From positions 1 through 64,000 of the IMG/VR virus record IMGVR_UViG_3300028027_000060: 64,000 bases of DNA; one strand, written 5' to 3'. The notes beneath the pieces are model-generated. The model had not been told where the DNA came from. It searched no databases and saw only the letters and a program-made list of their open reading frames with translations. Positions 40,101 through 49,878 of the stretch are shown here, in pieces (the stretch's first letter is position 1; every line of letters starts with the position of its first letter). This stretch comes from a virus. The position numbers were made by a program, and so were the translations under genes.

Positions 40101-43100
40101 CCGTAAAAAGTAACGACCCAGAGTCAACTGGTACGTACTCAACCGTGTGAGTCAAGGCGTTGGCCCTCACGTCCTCACCGTTTAACATTGCTATATCGCT
40201 GTAGTACCAGAATCCAGTCACGCCGTTGCTGCTGGGGGCTTGCCCATCTAGCGTCACAAGGCTCTCGTCGAGAATGTCGTCGTAGCTAACCGTCAACATC
40301 TTGCCCGTAAATATACTGCCGTCTACTTGAATTATCGTAATTAGCGCGTCAATGTTTGACGTCTGGTCCTTCGGGATAATCCATCCGTTTACTGGCTGCG
40401 TTGGCGGGTCATAACTAGAAGTCGTTGTGCTGCCGTTAGAATAAAAACGTGGATCGTACAGGTTCTTTCTGTAATAAACCTTTGAGTATCCCTCGTAGTT
40501 GTTCTGTATGGCGACAGGCATCGTCGTGCGCATACCGATAGGGTAGCTGCGGTTTGGTTCCGAATATGCCGTCACCGAGAACGGATAGTCCGAAACAAAC
40601 GCAATGTCCTGGTAGCGCTTGAGCAATAGCGGCTGGTCATTAGACACGAAGGTTACCTTCTGTGTAAACGGCTGCCCGTGGAACTCAAACGAATTGTCCT
40701 GGTTGTGCAGATACAGCTGGCTGTTAGTGCCCCAGCCGACAAGTGTCTGGCCGAAGTTACAGAACAGCTTGAAGTTGTAGTCGTATGTAGACCTCCAGCG
40801 CATGTTGACGTAGTCAAACACCACGTGGTCGTACTCAAAGCCGCTGGTCGTGTAGTACGTGCCTGGCTTTTGGTAGTCTGCAACGTCTGGGGTAACGCCT
40901 GTAAGCGTTATCAATGTAAAGTCGTAGAACTCAAGATATGTAGCCACGCCTACGTTGCCCTGGTAAGAGTTTCCGCTCTCTGGGAACGTGATGACCATGT
41001 CGTATCCATACAGGTTGGTATGGTCTCCGAGTATAATGAAAGCCTCTGTTGGCTGAGACGGTGGATTGAATCCCCCAAATGCTGTGCCCGTGTACTGGGT
41101 GCCGAATCGGAACGCAAACCCTACCTCTCCCATCACCTCGTTCACGTATGTGCTCACAATGGCAGAGTCGTCTGCGTTGTACTTTGCAGCAAGCTCCTTG
41201 GTCTTCGCCCTGAACTTATAGTCCTTGCCCGTTTCTGGGTCTATCTCGCTCACCACGATCTGTCCGTTTGCGGAGGAATAGATGAACATACCAGCGTTGT
41301 TGTCGAAGTACATTGCCGTGCCAGATGGCAGGATGGCTGTAGCCCCAGCGTTGGTACACCCGTACAGGCTGCGGTAGTCGAACCATGACGAGAACGTCTT
41401 TCCAGATACACGGACGGTTGAGTCCGAGCCTACCTCGTTGGGGTAGTACTGGATGTATATCGAGTTTTCCTTCTTCTCCTGTATGCACTTAAGAGTCTTA
41501 CCCTCGCGGCCTGAATTGTAAATCCTTACAATCTTGCCGTAAATAGGGTTCAGCTCCTGTATGTTGTCGTTGGACAACGAGAAGTTTGAAAGACCGTTTA
41601 TCTCCGTGCCGAACACATATGCGGCGGAGTGTATGGCAACCGCCTGCCTGTCTACCATCTTGGCGTTGGGGTCCTCTAACCTAAAACGCCCAAGCTGATG
41701 TATGTCACTCAGCCAGTAGTCGGAGTAGTGTGGGTCCTCTATCCAGTAGTAATACACGGCACTTTCGCTAATAAGACCAGTGCCATAGTTTCGCTGTTTT
41801 ATATAAACGTCACCGTACTGTAAGTTTAACTGAGCTGGCTGTACCTGTGAACCGCCAGTATACTCCTGCACCTGGTTTTGCGTAAGTAGTATCCTAAGAC
41901 TATCAGAACCACCAGTTGATGGAAGGCTAGTGCTAAGAAGCGTTATGTTTTGGTCTGGGGAATAGTTTGCGTTGATTATGTTTACCGTGCCCTGCGAAAC
42001 AATTGTGTTATACACGTTAAGTTGTTGGTAGTCCCATGTGGTACCCGCAAGTTCGGATGTATCCCCCCATGTGTATTTGTACCAACTCTCTGCCTCTGCA
42101 TTGTATGCATAATGTATTGTATACGAGTCGTATACTATCCCGTGTGACCTGTCCTCTGTGTGGGCGTTGTCGATCGGAAGTGCTGGAGTAATGTCCTTCC
42201 ACTCTGAGACAAACAAGCCATTGTTGTCGTCCGTAGCTGGGCGTGGGGTGTATATCTCTATGAGCTGACCGAACAGATTGCCATTGCTCATGTTAAAGTC
42301 ATCCTCTATCGAACCTTCATTAAACAAGGTTACATATATCTCCTGCCTGTTTGGCCTTGCAGTATCCGCTGTTCCGCCTACTGGGTTGTACTCTAAAACT
42401 TCAAGCTCCAAATACGGTATGTACTCAAATGTAGTGGCATCTGTCTGCACGCCTTCTGGGCGCTGTCTGATAAATCGTACACGGTCGCCTACCTGTATCT
42501 GGTGGTTTATTGAAGCGCCCTTGTTCTGACTCGTGTAGTAGTTATCAATCTGCATCCTGTAACGATTATTGGACGCGCTCTCCAATGTAATCGCTGAGTT
42601 GTAATTGTTTCCGTTTGCGTCAGCGGCCGACGTTACAGTGTACTGGCCAAAGCTCAATATCTCTGTAGCAGGCTTTGCGACAATCCAGTACTTGTCCGCC
42701 CATACGGGAGGCTGGTGATTTATTGTAAGCCTAGCGCCTACAGTAAAAGGATTTTGTGGGTTGGATAGCCCAGTCCTGTTTATGTCGTAAAACCATGGGA
42801 CAAATACGCTCATAGTATTCTGCGTAAGAACCGTGCCGTCTCTATAGGCCCTATCCCCGTATACTATACCAAACTGGTGCGTGGCGCCTACCTTTAGTGA
42901 AGGCGTAGGAAGCGTCTGCCTTGTGGTCCTAACACGAGGATCGGCTATGCCGTCTATGTTAGCCCCAGCCGTAAATGAATACGTAACAGAAGCCCCTGTA
43001 GGGGCGGCTACACCATATGCATAGCCAAGCTGATCCATGAAGTTGTCACAAATTGCTTGCATGATGTATATGTTCCAATCCATTGGGTTAGGACCAGATG

Positions 43101-44385
43101 CCAATGCGCTGTTTATAACCGACTGACTCAATTGGTAAGTCATCTGACCAAGGGGAACGCTGGTAGGTGCTGGACCCCAAAAAACTGTACCCGCAGAAAA
43201 CGGGAACGTAGTAATTGCATTAAAATCGGTAGCGTCGGTCTTTATAAACGACGAACCAAATGCATACGTTATATCAAAGTCTATAGCGCCAAAAGGATTC
43301 CATTTAATCTCGCTAAGCGTGTAGTCCATGCCCACATCCAATTCGATCTTGTCGTATGACTCACGAAAGTTGGCGTATACCAACTGGTTTGTAGGTAGAT
43401 ATTCCTGGCAGTCCGAAGTGATGGGCAGCCTGTCGTAGTTCTTGAGCGCGTCTATTGCGCCCTTGGTTGCCACGTTGCCGTAAAACTTTACCGTCCAGTA
43501 AAAATTATCTGGCATGCCGTCCACTGTCTTGTCAAGCTCCAAAAACACACCAAACGGGGTTATTGCCCCGCCCGTGGTCTGGTCGAACTCCTGCACCGCT
43601 AGATTGAACTTCCTTACAACCTTTGGCCCCGTGTTAAAAGAAACTGTGACGCAGTTGTCGTTGTTGAGGCCGATAAAGTTCGTGCCCGTTACAAGTTCAG
43701 ACTGGGTAGGGAGTGCCAGGTTTGAGTACATAGACCACACGCCTATTTCTCCATTCTCGTAGATCGGTTGAACGATAAACTTGAACAGCTTCTTGCGGAG
43801 CTTGTTGTCGTTGCGCGTGATGTCCGTAGTAAACTCAGAAATTGGCGGCTCTAATGGCCACTTGATGGCGTCGATCGCCTGTAGGTCTATTGACGTGTAG
43901 TATACGTCCAGGGCCTTCTGTAGGTTGATCTGGAACGGAGGGTTGAAAAGTCTCACGCCATCGGCGTCGTACATCTCTGGGTCCCAGCGGCCGTCGGTCC
44001 ACTTCAACAGGTCGTCAACCACGTTGGCGTGGTATACTGGCCAGTCTGGGCTGAAGTTAAACTGCTCGGTGGATATAACCGTCTCGTGTGTCTTGCTGTC
44101 GATGTAGTACACGCATATCGAGTCCGCGCCTACTGGGCGGTAAACGAAATAAACGATTGCACGCTTTTTAAGCCATATTGTGGCGCCCACCACCTGGTCC
44201 TGAAACTCGATGGATGGGTTGTTAATTTCTATGGTACCAAGTGAGGTCTCTACGGCAAAGCCGTTACCAGAATTGTATCCAAGGCGACAATAAGAAAAGT
44301 CGCGGTAGTCACCCTTGGGAAATCCCTGTGGGGTGTCGTCGGTGTTTATACCGCCAGTAAAACTTATGGTCTCGTTAAATTCCAT
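40075..44385 (-). CDS. Muzzle-like tail tube / stopper protein (1436 aa)
   Basis: 1436 residues starting MEFNETISFTGGINTDDTPQ, a start typical of the very long tail proteins of crAss-like phages that close the short tail (muzzle or stabilisation protein). The rest is beta-rich with many Tyr and Asn and few helices, as in beta-propeller or stacked-strand proteins. Position directly after the three ring-like proteins supports this. No enzyme motif is seen. The call is by size, start and context. Confidence 0.7.
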   Translation of the reverse strand: MEFNETISFTGGINTDDTPQGFPKGDYRDFSYCRLGYNSGNGFAVETSLGTIEINNPSIEFQDQVVGATIWLKKRAIVYFVYRPVGADSICVYYIDSKTHETVISTEQFNFSPDWPVYHANVVDDLLKWTDGRWDPEMYDADGVRLFNPPFQINLQKALDVYYTSIDLQAIDAIKWPLEPPISEFTTDITRNDNKLRKKLFKFIVQPIYENGEIGVWSMYSNLALPTQSELVTGTNFIGLNNDNCVTVSFNTGPKVVRKFNLAVQEFDQTTGGAITPFGVFLELDKTVDGMPDNFYWTVKFYGNVATKGAIDALKNYDRLPITSDCQEYLPTNQLVYANFRESYDKIELDVGMDYTLSEIKWNPFGAIDFDITYAFGSSFIKTDATDFNAITTFPFSAGTVFWGPAPTSVPLGQMTYQLSQSVINSALASGPNPMDWNIYIMQAICDNFMDQLGYAYGVAAPTGASVTYSFTAGANIDGIADPRVRTTRQTLPTPSLKVGATHQFGIVYGDRAYRDGTVLTQNTMSVFVPWFYDINRTGLSNPQNPFTVGARLTINHQPPVWADKYWIVAKPATEILSFGQYTVTSAADANGNNYNSAITLESASNNRYRMQIDNYYTSQNKGASINHQIQVGDRVRFIRQRPEGVQTDATTFEYIPYLELEVLEYNPVGGTADTARPNRQEIYVTLFNEGSIEDDFNMSNGNLFGQLIEIYTPRPATDDNNGLFVSEWKDITPALPIDNAHTEDRSHGIVYDSYTIHYAYNAEAESWYKYTWGDTSELAGTTWDYQQLNVYNTIVSQGTVNIINANYSPDQNITLLSTSLPSTGGSDSLRILLTQNQVQEYTGGSQVQPAQLNLQYGDVYIKQRNYGTGLISESAVYYYWIEDPHYSDYWLSDIHQLGRFRLEDPNAKMVDRQAVAIHSAAYVFGTEINGLSNFSLSNDNIQELNPIYGKIVRIYNSGREGKTLKCIQEKKENSIYIQYYPNEVGSDSTVRVSGKTFSSWFDYRSLYGCTNAGATAILPSGTAMYFDNNAGMFIYSSANGQIVVSEIDPETGKDYKFRAKTKELAAKYNADDSAIVSTYVNEVMGEVGFAFRFGTQYTGTAFGGFNPPSQPTEAFIILGDHTNLYGYDMVITFPESGNSYQGNVGVATYLEFYDFTLITLTGVTPDVADYQKPGTYYTTSGFEYDHVVFDYVNMRWRSTYDYNFKLFCNFGQTLVGWGTNSQLYLHNQDNSFEFHGQPFTQKVTFVSNDQPLLLKRYQDIAFVSDYPFSVTAYSEPNRSYPIGMRTTMPVAIQNNYEGYSKVYYRKNLYDPRFYSNGSTTTSSYDPPTQPVNGWIIPKDQTSNIDALITIIQVDGSIFTGKMLTVSYDDILDESLVTLDGQAPSSNGVTGFWYYSDIAMLNGEDVRANALTHTVEYVPVDSGSLLFTVGIKGVLS

Positions 44386-45116
44386 TATCCTAGATTAAAT
44401 TCTGACGCCTGTGCAAGCGCGTCGATCATCTCACTGAGGCGTGGCGCCTTAACCAGCAGGTTGGCGCTCCATTGGGCCGCCTCGTACTGCATCTGAAGTT
44501 CTTTGTATTTGCTCATGTCCCCCTGGCTTCCCCTGTGGAAACAATACTCGCTCATCAGGTACAGACGGAATGGCTCCGCGTATGCGACATCAATCATGGT
44601 GTTCTCGTTGACCTCTGATCCGTTTGAGAAGTACTCAATGATCAGCTTTCCGTCTGGGATGTTGTGGTCAAAGATGATGTTGTTGCCATCGATGCGGTAG
44701 TAGTTCTCGTTACGGCCACCGCCCATGGTGTAGTTCGGGTAGTTGTAGAAGTACCCAAAGTATCCCGTTGGAAAGAATCCGTCGGCTATAACCGAGTCAT
44801 CCTTGTCGCTCTCGCACTGGAAGAACTCCTCTGGGTAAGTAAGCGAGTTGTCTGGCGTAAGCGTCCATATACGACGGCCAGACCTTAGTCCCACCTTTGA
44901 AATGCGGATGCAGTCCGACGGCATGGTGAACACACGGGCACCAGTGTCGATGCTTGCGTTCACGGTCTTGAGGGACACGTTGCCGTCGAGCGGACTCTTC
45001 TCGCTCAAGTAGTCGATGGCTACCTGCGTCATCCACGTAAGCTCACGACCTGTAGGGTTTTTGCCCAGGCGGTATAGAGCCGATGTGGCAATGTATTTTA
45101 TGTTCTTAATTGTCAT
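44385..45116 (-). CDS. Tail ring / connector protein (243 aa)
   Basis: 243 residues, mixed alpha/beta, with a helical C-terminal segment (EPFRLYLMSEYCFHRG). It is one of three small proteins in tight order (ATGA and single-base overlaps) between the fibre-like 807-residue protein and the muzzle-like protein, the position of ring and adaptor proteins in crAss-like virions. Shares one base with the next gene. Confidence 0.65.
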   Translation of the reverse strand: MTIKNIKYIATSALYRLGKNPTGRELTWMTQVAIDYLSEKSPLDGNVSLKTVNASIDTGARVFTMPSDCIRISKVGLRSGRRIWTLTPDNSLTYPEEFFQCESDKDDSVIADGFFPTGYFGYFYNYPNYTMGGGRNENYYRIDGNNIIFDHNIPDGKLIIEYFSNGSEVNENTMIDVAYAEPFRLYLMSEYCFHRGSQGDMSKYKELQMQYEAAQWSANLLVKAPRLSEMIDALAQASEFNLG

Positions 45117-45712
45117 CCTTGAGTCCTTTGAGATTGAGCGTCAACACCGTCGTTATTCAAATCGTCTTGGAACCCTTGCGTAGAAAGCAGCTGCATGCAC
45201 GTCTGGAACAGCATGGTTTCACCCTTGCCTGTCTCATCGCTTGGCACAATCAACACGTCGTCGTCTCCCATCTGGTACACGTTAGGAACCATGGTAACCG
45301 TTACGTCGCCCGTAGGCTTCTTGTTGAAACGCAGCTTGTCTTTGAACAATATAGCGGCAGAGTTGTTTCCCCCACGCAGCACATTGAGCGCGTTTGATTC
45401 CGCCTTGGTCTGAATCGAGTAGGAATTAAATCCCGACGACTCGTCCTCTACACTAAAAATGGCAAGAGTCCCCGCGATTGGCTGTGGACTCAGTGTTACA
45501 TAGTAACCGTTTGCATCTGATGCTGGTGTGAAGACATAGGGGACCGACATGTCGCTGGCCTCATATGGGTCTCGGCTCACAATGTCGGCAAGTGCCAAAT
45601 TGAGTATGCGCGAGATAATCGACCGAGGATACAGGCGGCGCAAGTCCTCTGGGACGTCGCCACCAGTCAGCCTGTGCTGTATTAGTTCTATGGCCTGGCG
45701 TTTCGTAATCAT
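45113..45712 (-). CDS. Tail ring / connector protein (199 aa)
   Basis: 199 residues: N-terminal helices (KRQAIELIQHRLTGG), a beta centre (GYYVTLSPQPIAGTLAIF) and a polar C-terminal tail rich in Gln and Asp (DDLNNDGVDAQSQRTQG). Head-tail connector role inferred from order and coupling by ATGA on both sides. Confidence 0.65.
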   Translation of the reverse strand: MITKRQAIELIQHRLTGGDVPEDLRRLYPRSIISRILNLALADIVSRDPYEASDMSVPYVFTPASDANGYYVTLSPQPIAGTLAIFSVEDESSGFNSYSIQTKAESNALNVLRGGNNSAAILFKDKLRFNKKPTGDVTVTMVPNVYQMGDDDVLIVPSDETGKGETMLFQTCMQLLSTQGFQDDLNNDGVDAQSQRTQG

Positions 45713-46461
45713 ACTTTACTTGGCATTTGAGTTTGAATGTCCCACTGATCTTGGTTTCCAATTCCAACGTAGGTCTTGAGCATATCAATCAAATGGTCAA
45801 CACAGCTTTCTGGGTACTCAAATTCAACACTTAAACTCGGCTGTCCGAAGTTCGGGCCAGGCGTGGTGTGAACCGATCCTGGTGGTAAATATACGGGAAT
45901 CCCGTTAACAATGTCGTAGTCAAAGTAAGGAACTTCTGGAGTTCTTATGTATGTAAACGTGATTCTTGGCAGGTAGGGATAGATGAAATACTTGTCGTTA
46001 CGGGTAACGATGATTGGGTCATTCTCCTGCGGATTGTCCACGGGGCTTGTAATCGAGTTACGCATCTTGGCGTCGAACTCGTGCTGACTTACAAACTCTA
46101 CACTCCTGTAATTAGTCTCGTAACCGCAGTCCACGTTCAAAATCTCAAGGTAACTTGAACTTGCCTGGTACCACATATCCAATGGAATCGTGGCATAACC
46201 GCCGCGTTCTGGCCGTCCCTGCAACACAGGTGTGAACGACATTGCTGGGTATTGTGGTGAACCTAAAGTCTTAATGAACGTCTGCAAGTCACTTGTAACC
46301 TCTCGGTCCTTTTCAAACACGTCAACCAAACGGTTCAGATACCTCTGATTAACCGTGTTGATTGCCTTATTGAAGGTATCGGGCGTGATGTAACCACCCC
46401 TTAGGTCTTTACCAGCCCTAAAGAGTAAGTCATCATATATTTGACCGAGGTTAGTAGTCAT
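45709..46461 (-). CDS. Tail ring / connector protein (250 aa)
   Basis: 250 residues: an N-terminal helical part (YDDLLFRAGKDLRGGYITPD, then FNKAINTVNQRYLNRL) followed by beta strands rich in Pro and Tyr. Likely a head-tail connector subunit; start and stop overlap both neighbours. Confidence 0.65.
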   Translation of the reverse strand: MTTNLGQIYDDLLFRAGKDLRGGYITPDTFNKAINTVNQRYLNRLVDVFEKDREVTSDLQTFIKTLGSPQYPAMSFTPVLQGRPERGGYATIPLDMWYQASSSYLEILNVDCGYETNYRSVEFVSQHEFDAKMRNSITSPVDNPQENDPIIVTRNDKYFIYPYLPRITFTYIRTPEVPYFDYDIVNGIPVYLPPGSVHTTPGPNFGQPSLSVEFEYPESCVDHLIDMLKTYVGIGNQDQWDIQTQMPSKV

Positions 46462-48884
46462 TATGGGTAGATCTCGATTTTAACAATAGCCCCGTTAATT
46501 AATCCGTTAGTGAATCCGCCAAGGCCAAAAGCATTTGATGATGTTACAGTAAATTCAGTTGTACTTGCAATACCCGCCATCATTATATATGCACCAGAAG
46601 AGCTAGGTGTGACGTAAACCGCTGTCTTATCAGTAGTCAAAACAGCTGAAGATGCTGTAGCCCTATAAATTCCAGAGACTATAATACTCCATGTGAACGT
46701 AGCCCCAGTTGTATTAGCAATAACGGTTGCGGTTGGTACTGATGATCCAGTTTGAGTTATCCTAGCAATATAAACTAATGGACCAGAAGACAATGGGGTC
46801 TCTATTATTGCTCCAAATGAATCTACAGACAAACTGTAGGTTGGTGTACGCATTGTTATTGCGGGAGTGAAATCCCCATCACCATAATTAGGGGCAATTA
46901 CAAGTCCATCCCCCGCTAGGGTCAATGCGGTTGCCAATGTTCCGTTTGACGTTTTAAAGTCTATCTTTGACTCTAAGCCTCCCGCATTTACCCATTTTGT
47001 TACTATTGAGCTTGCGGTGTACTCACCTGCTGAATTAGCGCTAAGTCTTGTATCAATAGTTCCGCCGTAGCCATTACCTCCACCGCTTGTCTTTTCTCCA
47101 GTAATTTGTAACAGAGTGTATTCGGTGTTAGACCCAGCACCCGTAACGCGTCTTGACTCAAATGGGATTGAATTAGAAGCAACCTTTAAGGGAAGAAAGC
47201 CTGTGGTTGATGTAACCGATAATGAGTGGCCGTTTGCATCTATCACAGTGTCCCCCGTCAATTGTCCGCCAAGTTCAACATTGTTGGCGGTTTCTGTCAA
47301 ACCGTTAGATGCGCTTACTATAGCGTCGGCTTGTAGCGCAGATACGTCACCTTGAAGGGCGATAATATCAGAGTCGTAGTCAATGTTTTTCAACTGCTGT
47401 AAGGCAAGCTGAGTGGCCGCCTGTGTGAGCTGACCCTGTACATTGTTTGCCGTAAGTGGTGCAAGTGGATCGGCTGAAACGTCTGCCGCCGTGGTCACGA
47501 CCTGGTAGTCGAAGAACTTAACCCAAACAGCTGACCCTGCTGTGTTGTCTGTACACAGGTAGAGGATGTTTGTGTTGGTGTCCTCCCAAATGGCTCCATT
47601 CTCCACGCCCTGAGTGCTGTCCTCGTTTTCGGCTGGTATGCCGTCAAACAAACGGAACTGAATGGCGTTGATGAGCGTATCGATTGTAGATGCAGCATTG
47701 TTGTCCACCCACTGGAAGGTGTCTGGGTCGCAGCATCCGCAATCACAACCCGAAGCATCAAGTTGGGCCTCGATAAGCGCAAGTGTGCTGCGATACTTTT
47801 CAATGTCACCGCAAGAGCGATAGTTTTGAGCTTGTGTGTAGTAAAGCAACACGTTGTCTACAAACACCTGGTACTTAGAGATACGGTTACGCTGAAGTTC
47901 TGCGGCGTGGGCATTGCGAAGGCTTTCCATGCAGGGGATTAGTCCGCAAAGAGATCCAACACAGCTAACCACGAACTCTTGAGTCCCTGAAGACGTGTAC
48001 TGAAGGATCAAGCCATCGGTCTGGGTCTTCTGAATAACCTGGCTCAACGACACGCCAAATGTTCCAGTAGCAAGCACGTTGTTGCTGTATGGAAGCGTGT
48101 TCGTTACAATCTGAGAGTTGAACGTAGGGGTTAAGCTGGTCCAGGCTGGGTAGTTAATTGTAGCGTTTAGGCTTGCAATTGTTTGGCCGTTCAATACCGT
48201 TGAGTTGGCTACCGCAAATGTTCCGTTTGTGCCGACCTCGCAGTCGTATGTAAACGTGATGTCCGTGGTCGCCTGTACACATCCAGAATAAGAATATACA
48301 GCGTCAAGCTGTACGTTGGTGATGTCAAAGTTTACATTGATGTCTACGTCGTTGTCCAAACCTGTCGTGACAATCGTCATGATGTCTCCAGCAAGGTTTA
48401 GTGATGCAGAAACAACGGTTGCGTTTGTGCTGCTAGGCAACATAAGCAACTGGTTTCCTGCCTCAAAGAAGTTTACGTATCCAAGACCAGTAGTTGACTG
48501 TATGTCGTTAGGGAAGTTGATGCCCACGTCAAGTATCGCCCCAGCTAAACGAAGAGAATAAGTGAACGTATAAACCCCATTTGCCGCGTTTCCGTTGGTG
48601 TCAAGGGTCAACGGAAAGGTGTAAACTGGGGTCTGCCCTGGATTGAGCGTACCCCAGTTTTCTAAATCTATCAAAGGATCTTCGTCCGTGTTCTTGTCCA
48701 CGATGATGTCCCCGTTAAAAGTGATTATACCCTTCCCCTTTGCCTGGTTTGTCAAAAGGTCTATTCCCAACCCCCCAGGTCCTGAGTAATTGGTTGAGTC
48801 TGTTACGATACCTCTCGGCTCTAACGCGCCCGTTGTAGGGTTTGTGTACGTTAGGTCAAACGTAAGGGTTACGGTACTGATCAT
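46461..48884 (-). CDS. Head or tail fibre protein with cysteine cluster (807 aa)
   Basis: 807 residues. About 310 residues of beta sandwich repeats come first, then a Cys-rich helical segment (VGSLCGLIPCMESLRNAHAAEL and further CDCGCC near residue 380), a predicted trimeric stalk with NNVQGQLTQAATQLALQQLK, and a beta-helix part with SNGLTETANNVELGGQL like the giant fibre at 17961. The C-terminal ~170 residues look like a globular tip. Probably a capsid or collar fibre. The Cys cluster parallels GCCECG in the other fibre. Confidence 0.75.
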   Translation of the reverse strand: MISTVTLTFDLTYTNPTTGALEPRGIVTDSTNYSGPGGLGIDLLTNQAKGKGIITFNGDIIVDKNTDEDPLIDLENWGTLNPGQTPVYTFPLTLDTNGNAANGVYTFTYSLRLAGAILDVGINFPNDIQSTTGLGYVNFFEAGNQLLMLPSSTNATVVSASLNLAGDIMTIVTTGLDNDVDINVNFDITNVQLDAVYSYSGCVQATTDITFTYDCEVGTNGTFAVANSTVLNGQTIASLNATINYPAWTSLTPTFNSQIVTNTLPYSNNVLATGTFGVSLSQVIQKTQTDGLILQYTSSGTQEFVVSCVGSLCGLIPCMESLRNAHAAELQRNRISKYQVFVDNVLLYYTQAQNYRSCGDIEKYRSTLALIEAQLDASGCDCGCCDPDTFQWVDNNAASTIDTLINAIQFRLFDGIPAENEDSTQGVENGAIWEDTNTNILYLCTDNTAGSAVWVKFFDYQVVTTAADVSADPLAPLTANNVQGQLTQAATQLALQQLKNIDYDSDIIALQGDVSALQADAIVSASNGLTETANNVELGGQLTGDTVIDANGHSLSVTSTTGFLPLKVASNSIPFESRRVTGAGSNTEYTLLQITGEKTSGGGNGYGGTIDTRLSANSAGEYTASSIVTKWVNAGGLESKIDFKTSNGTLATALTLAGDGLVIAPNYGDGDFTPAITMRTPTYSLSVDSFGAIIETPLSSGPLVYIARITQTGSSVPTATVIANTTGATFTWSIIVSGIYRATASSAVLTTDKTAVYVTPSSSGAYIMMAGIASTTEFTVTSSNAFGLGGFTNGLINGAIVKIEIYP

Positions 48885-48887
48885 CTT

Positions 48888-49814
48888 TTATAGTTTTCTT
48901 AATTTACCTAATAATTCTTCATTCACTTTGAGGTGGTCAATCAAGGCAAACGCAGCCTCGCTGCCAGCTGCGGACTCAAAAAATGGCGTCTTTAGCCATT
49001 TGGTTCCGTCACCTCTACGGTCGCGAATATACCACAAACCGTCCTCATTTTTGATAAAATTTTCACCCAAAAGTCTGTTTACCAGCTCGTGTACTGACTC
49101 TTCATCTGAAGACTTTGTCTGCTTTGGGGTTGCCGATTCAATAATTTCAAACGCGTTCTTCTTAAATGTTTCAGTTCCATTCTTGATTGCGTCATGAAGC
49201 ATTACACGAGTCTCATCATCGGTGTGCAGTGGCGTCAATCCAAGGCCGTCTACAACCTTCAAGACAACCGCATAATCCAATGTGAAGTAAATAAGGTCCT
49301 CAAGCTGACGAGCCGACTTAGCGGTTTCAATCTTGCTTCTAGCCTCAACGTGCTTCATTTCAAATTCGTACATCTGATCCATTGACTTATAAATGGACTT
49401 ATTTCCATTTACAATTGGACACATATATTGAATGTAGAATAATAAATCCTTTTGATGTGGTTGAATTTTAAATCCATCACCAATCTCAATTCGAGAATTT
49501 TGATAGTTTACGCTTCCGTTTATTTGAGTTGGGGACACACTGGTATAAATCAATGTGTATTCTGACTCAGTTTCTTTATCGTAAAAGTTAGCCTTTGTCT
49601 TTATAGACGAAGCTCCTGGCGCTTGAACAAACAGTCTAGGATCTGCGTCAGGATTATTACTAGGAACCTTGTGGGTTTTTAGTTTATACTGGTCTCTAAC
49701 TCTTAAAACAACAGCACGTTTGTTGTTGAAAAATTCAGGAAAATCATTTCTTAACTCTTGTTCTGCCCATTTAGGAATTTCTACAGGCTTGTTGTCGCTT
49801 AAATCGAATATCAT
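48888..49814 (-). CDS. Capsid-associated protein, unknown function (308 aa)
   Basis: 308 residues between the capsid gene and the fibre-like gene. It has a beta N-terminal half (ANFYDKETESEYTLIYTS) and a helical second half (MYEFEMKHVEARSKIETAKS). A head-auxiliary or head-completion protein is likely from position. More AT-rich than its neighbours. Confidence 0.65.
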   Translation of the reverse strand: MIFDLSDNKPVEIPKWAEQELRNDFPEFFNNKRAVVLRVRDQYKLKTHKVPSNNPDADPRLFVQAPGASSIKTKANFYDKETESEYTLIYTSVSPTQINGSVNYQNSRIEIGDGFKIQPHQKDLLFYIQYMCPIVNGNKSIYKSMDQMYEFEMKHVEARSKIETAKSARQLEDLIYFTLDYAVVLKVVDGLGLTPLHTDDETRVMLHDAIKNGTETFKKNAFEIIESATPKQTKSSDEESVHELVNRLLGENFIKNEDGLWYIRDRRGDGTKWLKTPFFESAAGSEAAFALIDHLKVNEELLGKLRKL

Positions 49815-49831
49815 TTTGTTTTATTTTATAT

Positions 49832-49863
49832 AAAACAGGGAGAGGTTGCCCCCTCCCCGTTTT
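49832..49863 (-). terminator. Hairpin terminator after the capsid gene
   Basis: On the minus strand AAAACGGGGAGG pairs with CCTCTCCCTGTTTT nearly throughout (about 14 pairs, two wobbles) with a short loop; the stem ends in TTTTATAT. No promoter follows, so read-through must feed the next genes; partial termination would raise capsid over downstream products. Confidence 0.65.
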
Positions 49864-49878
49864 GAGTTTACATTAAAA

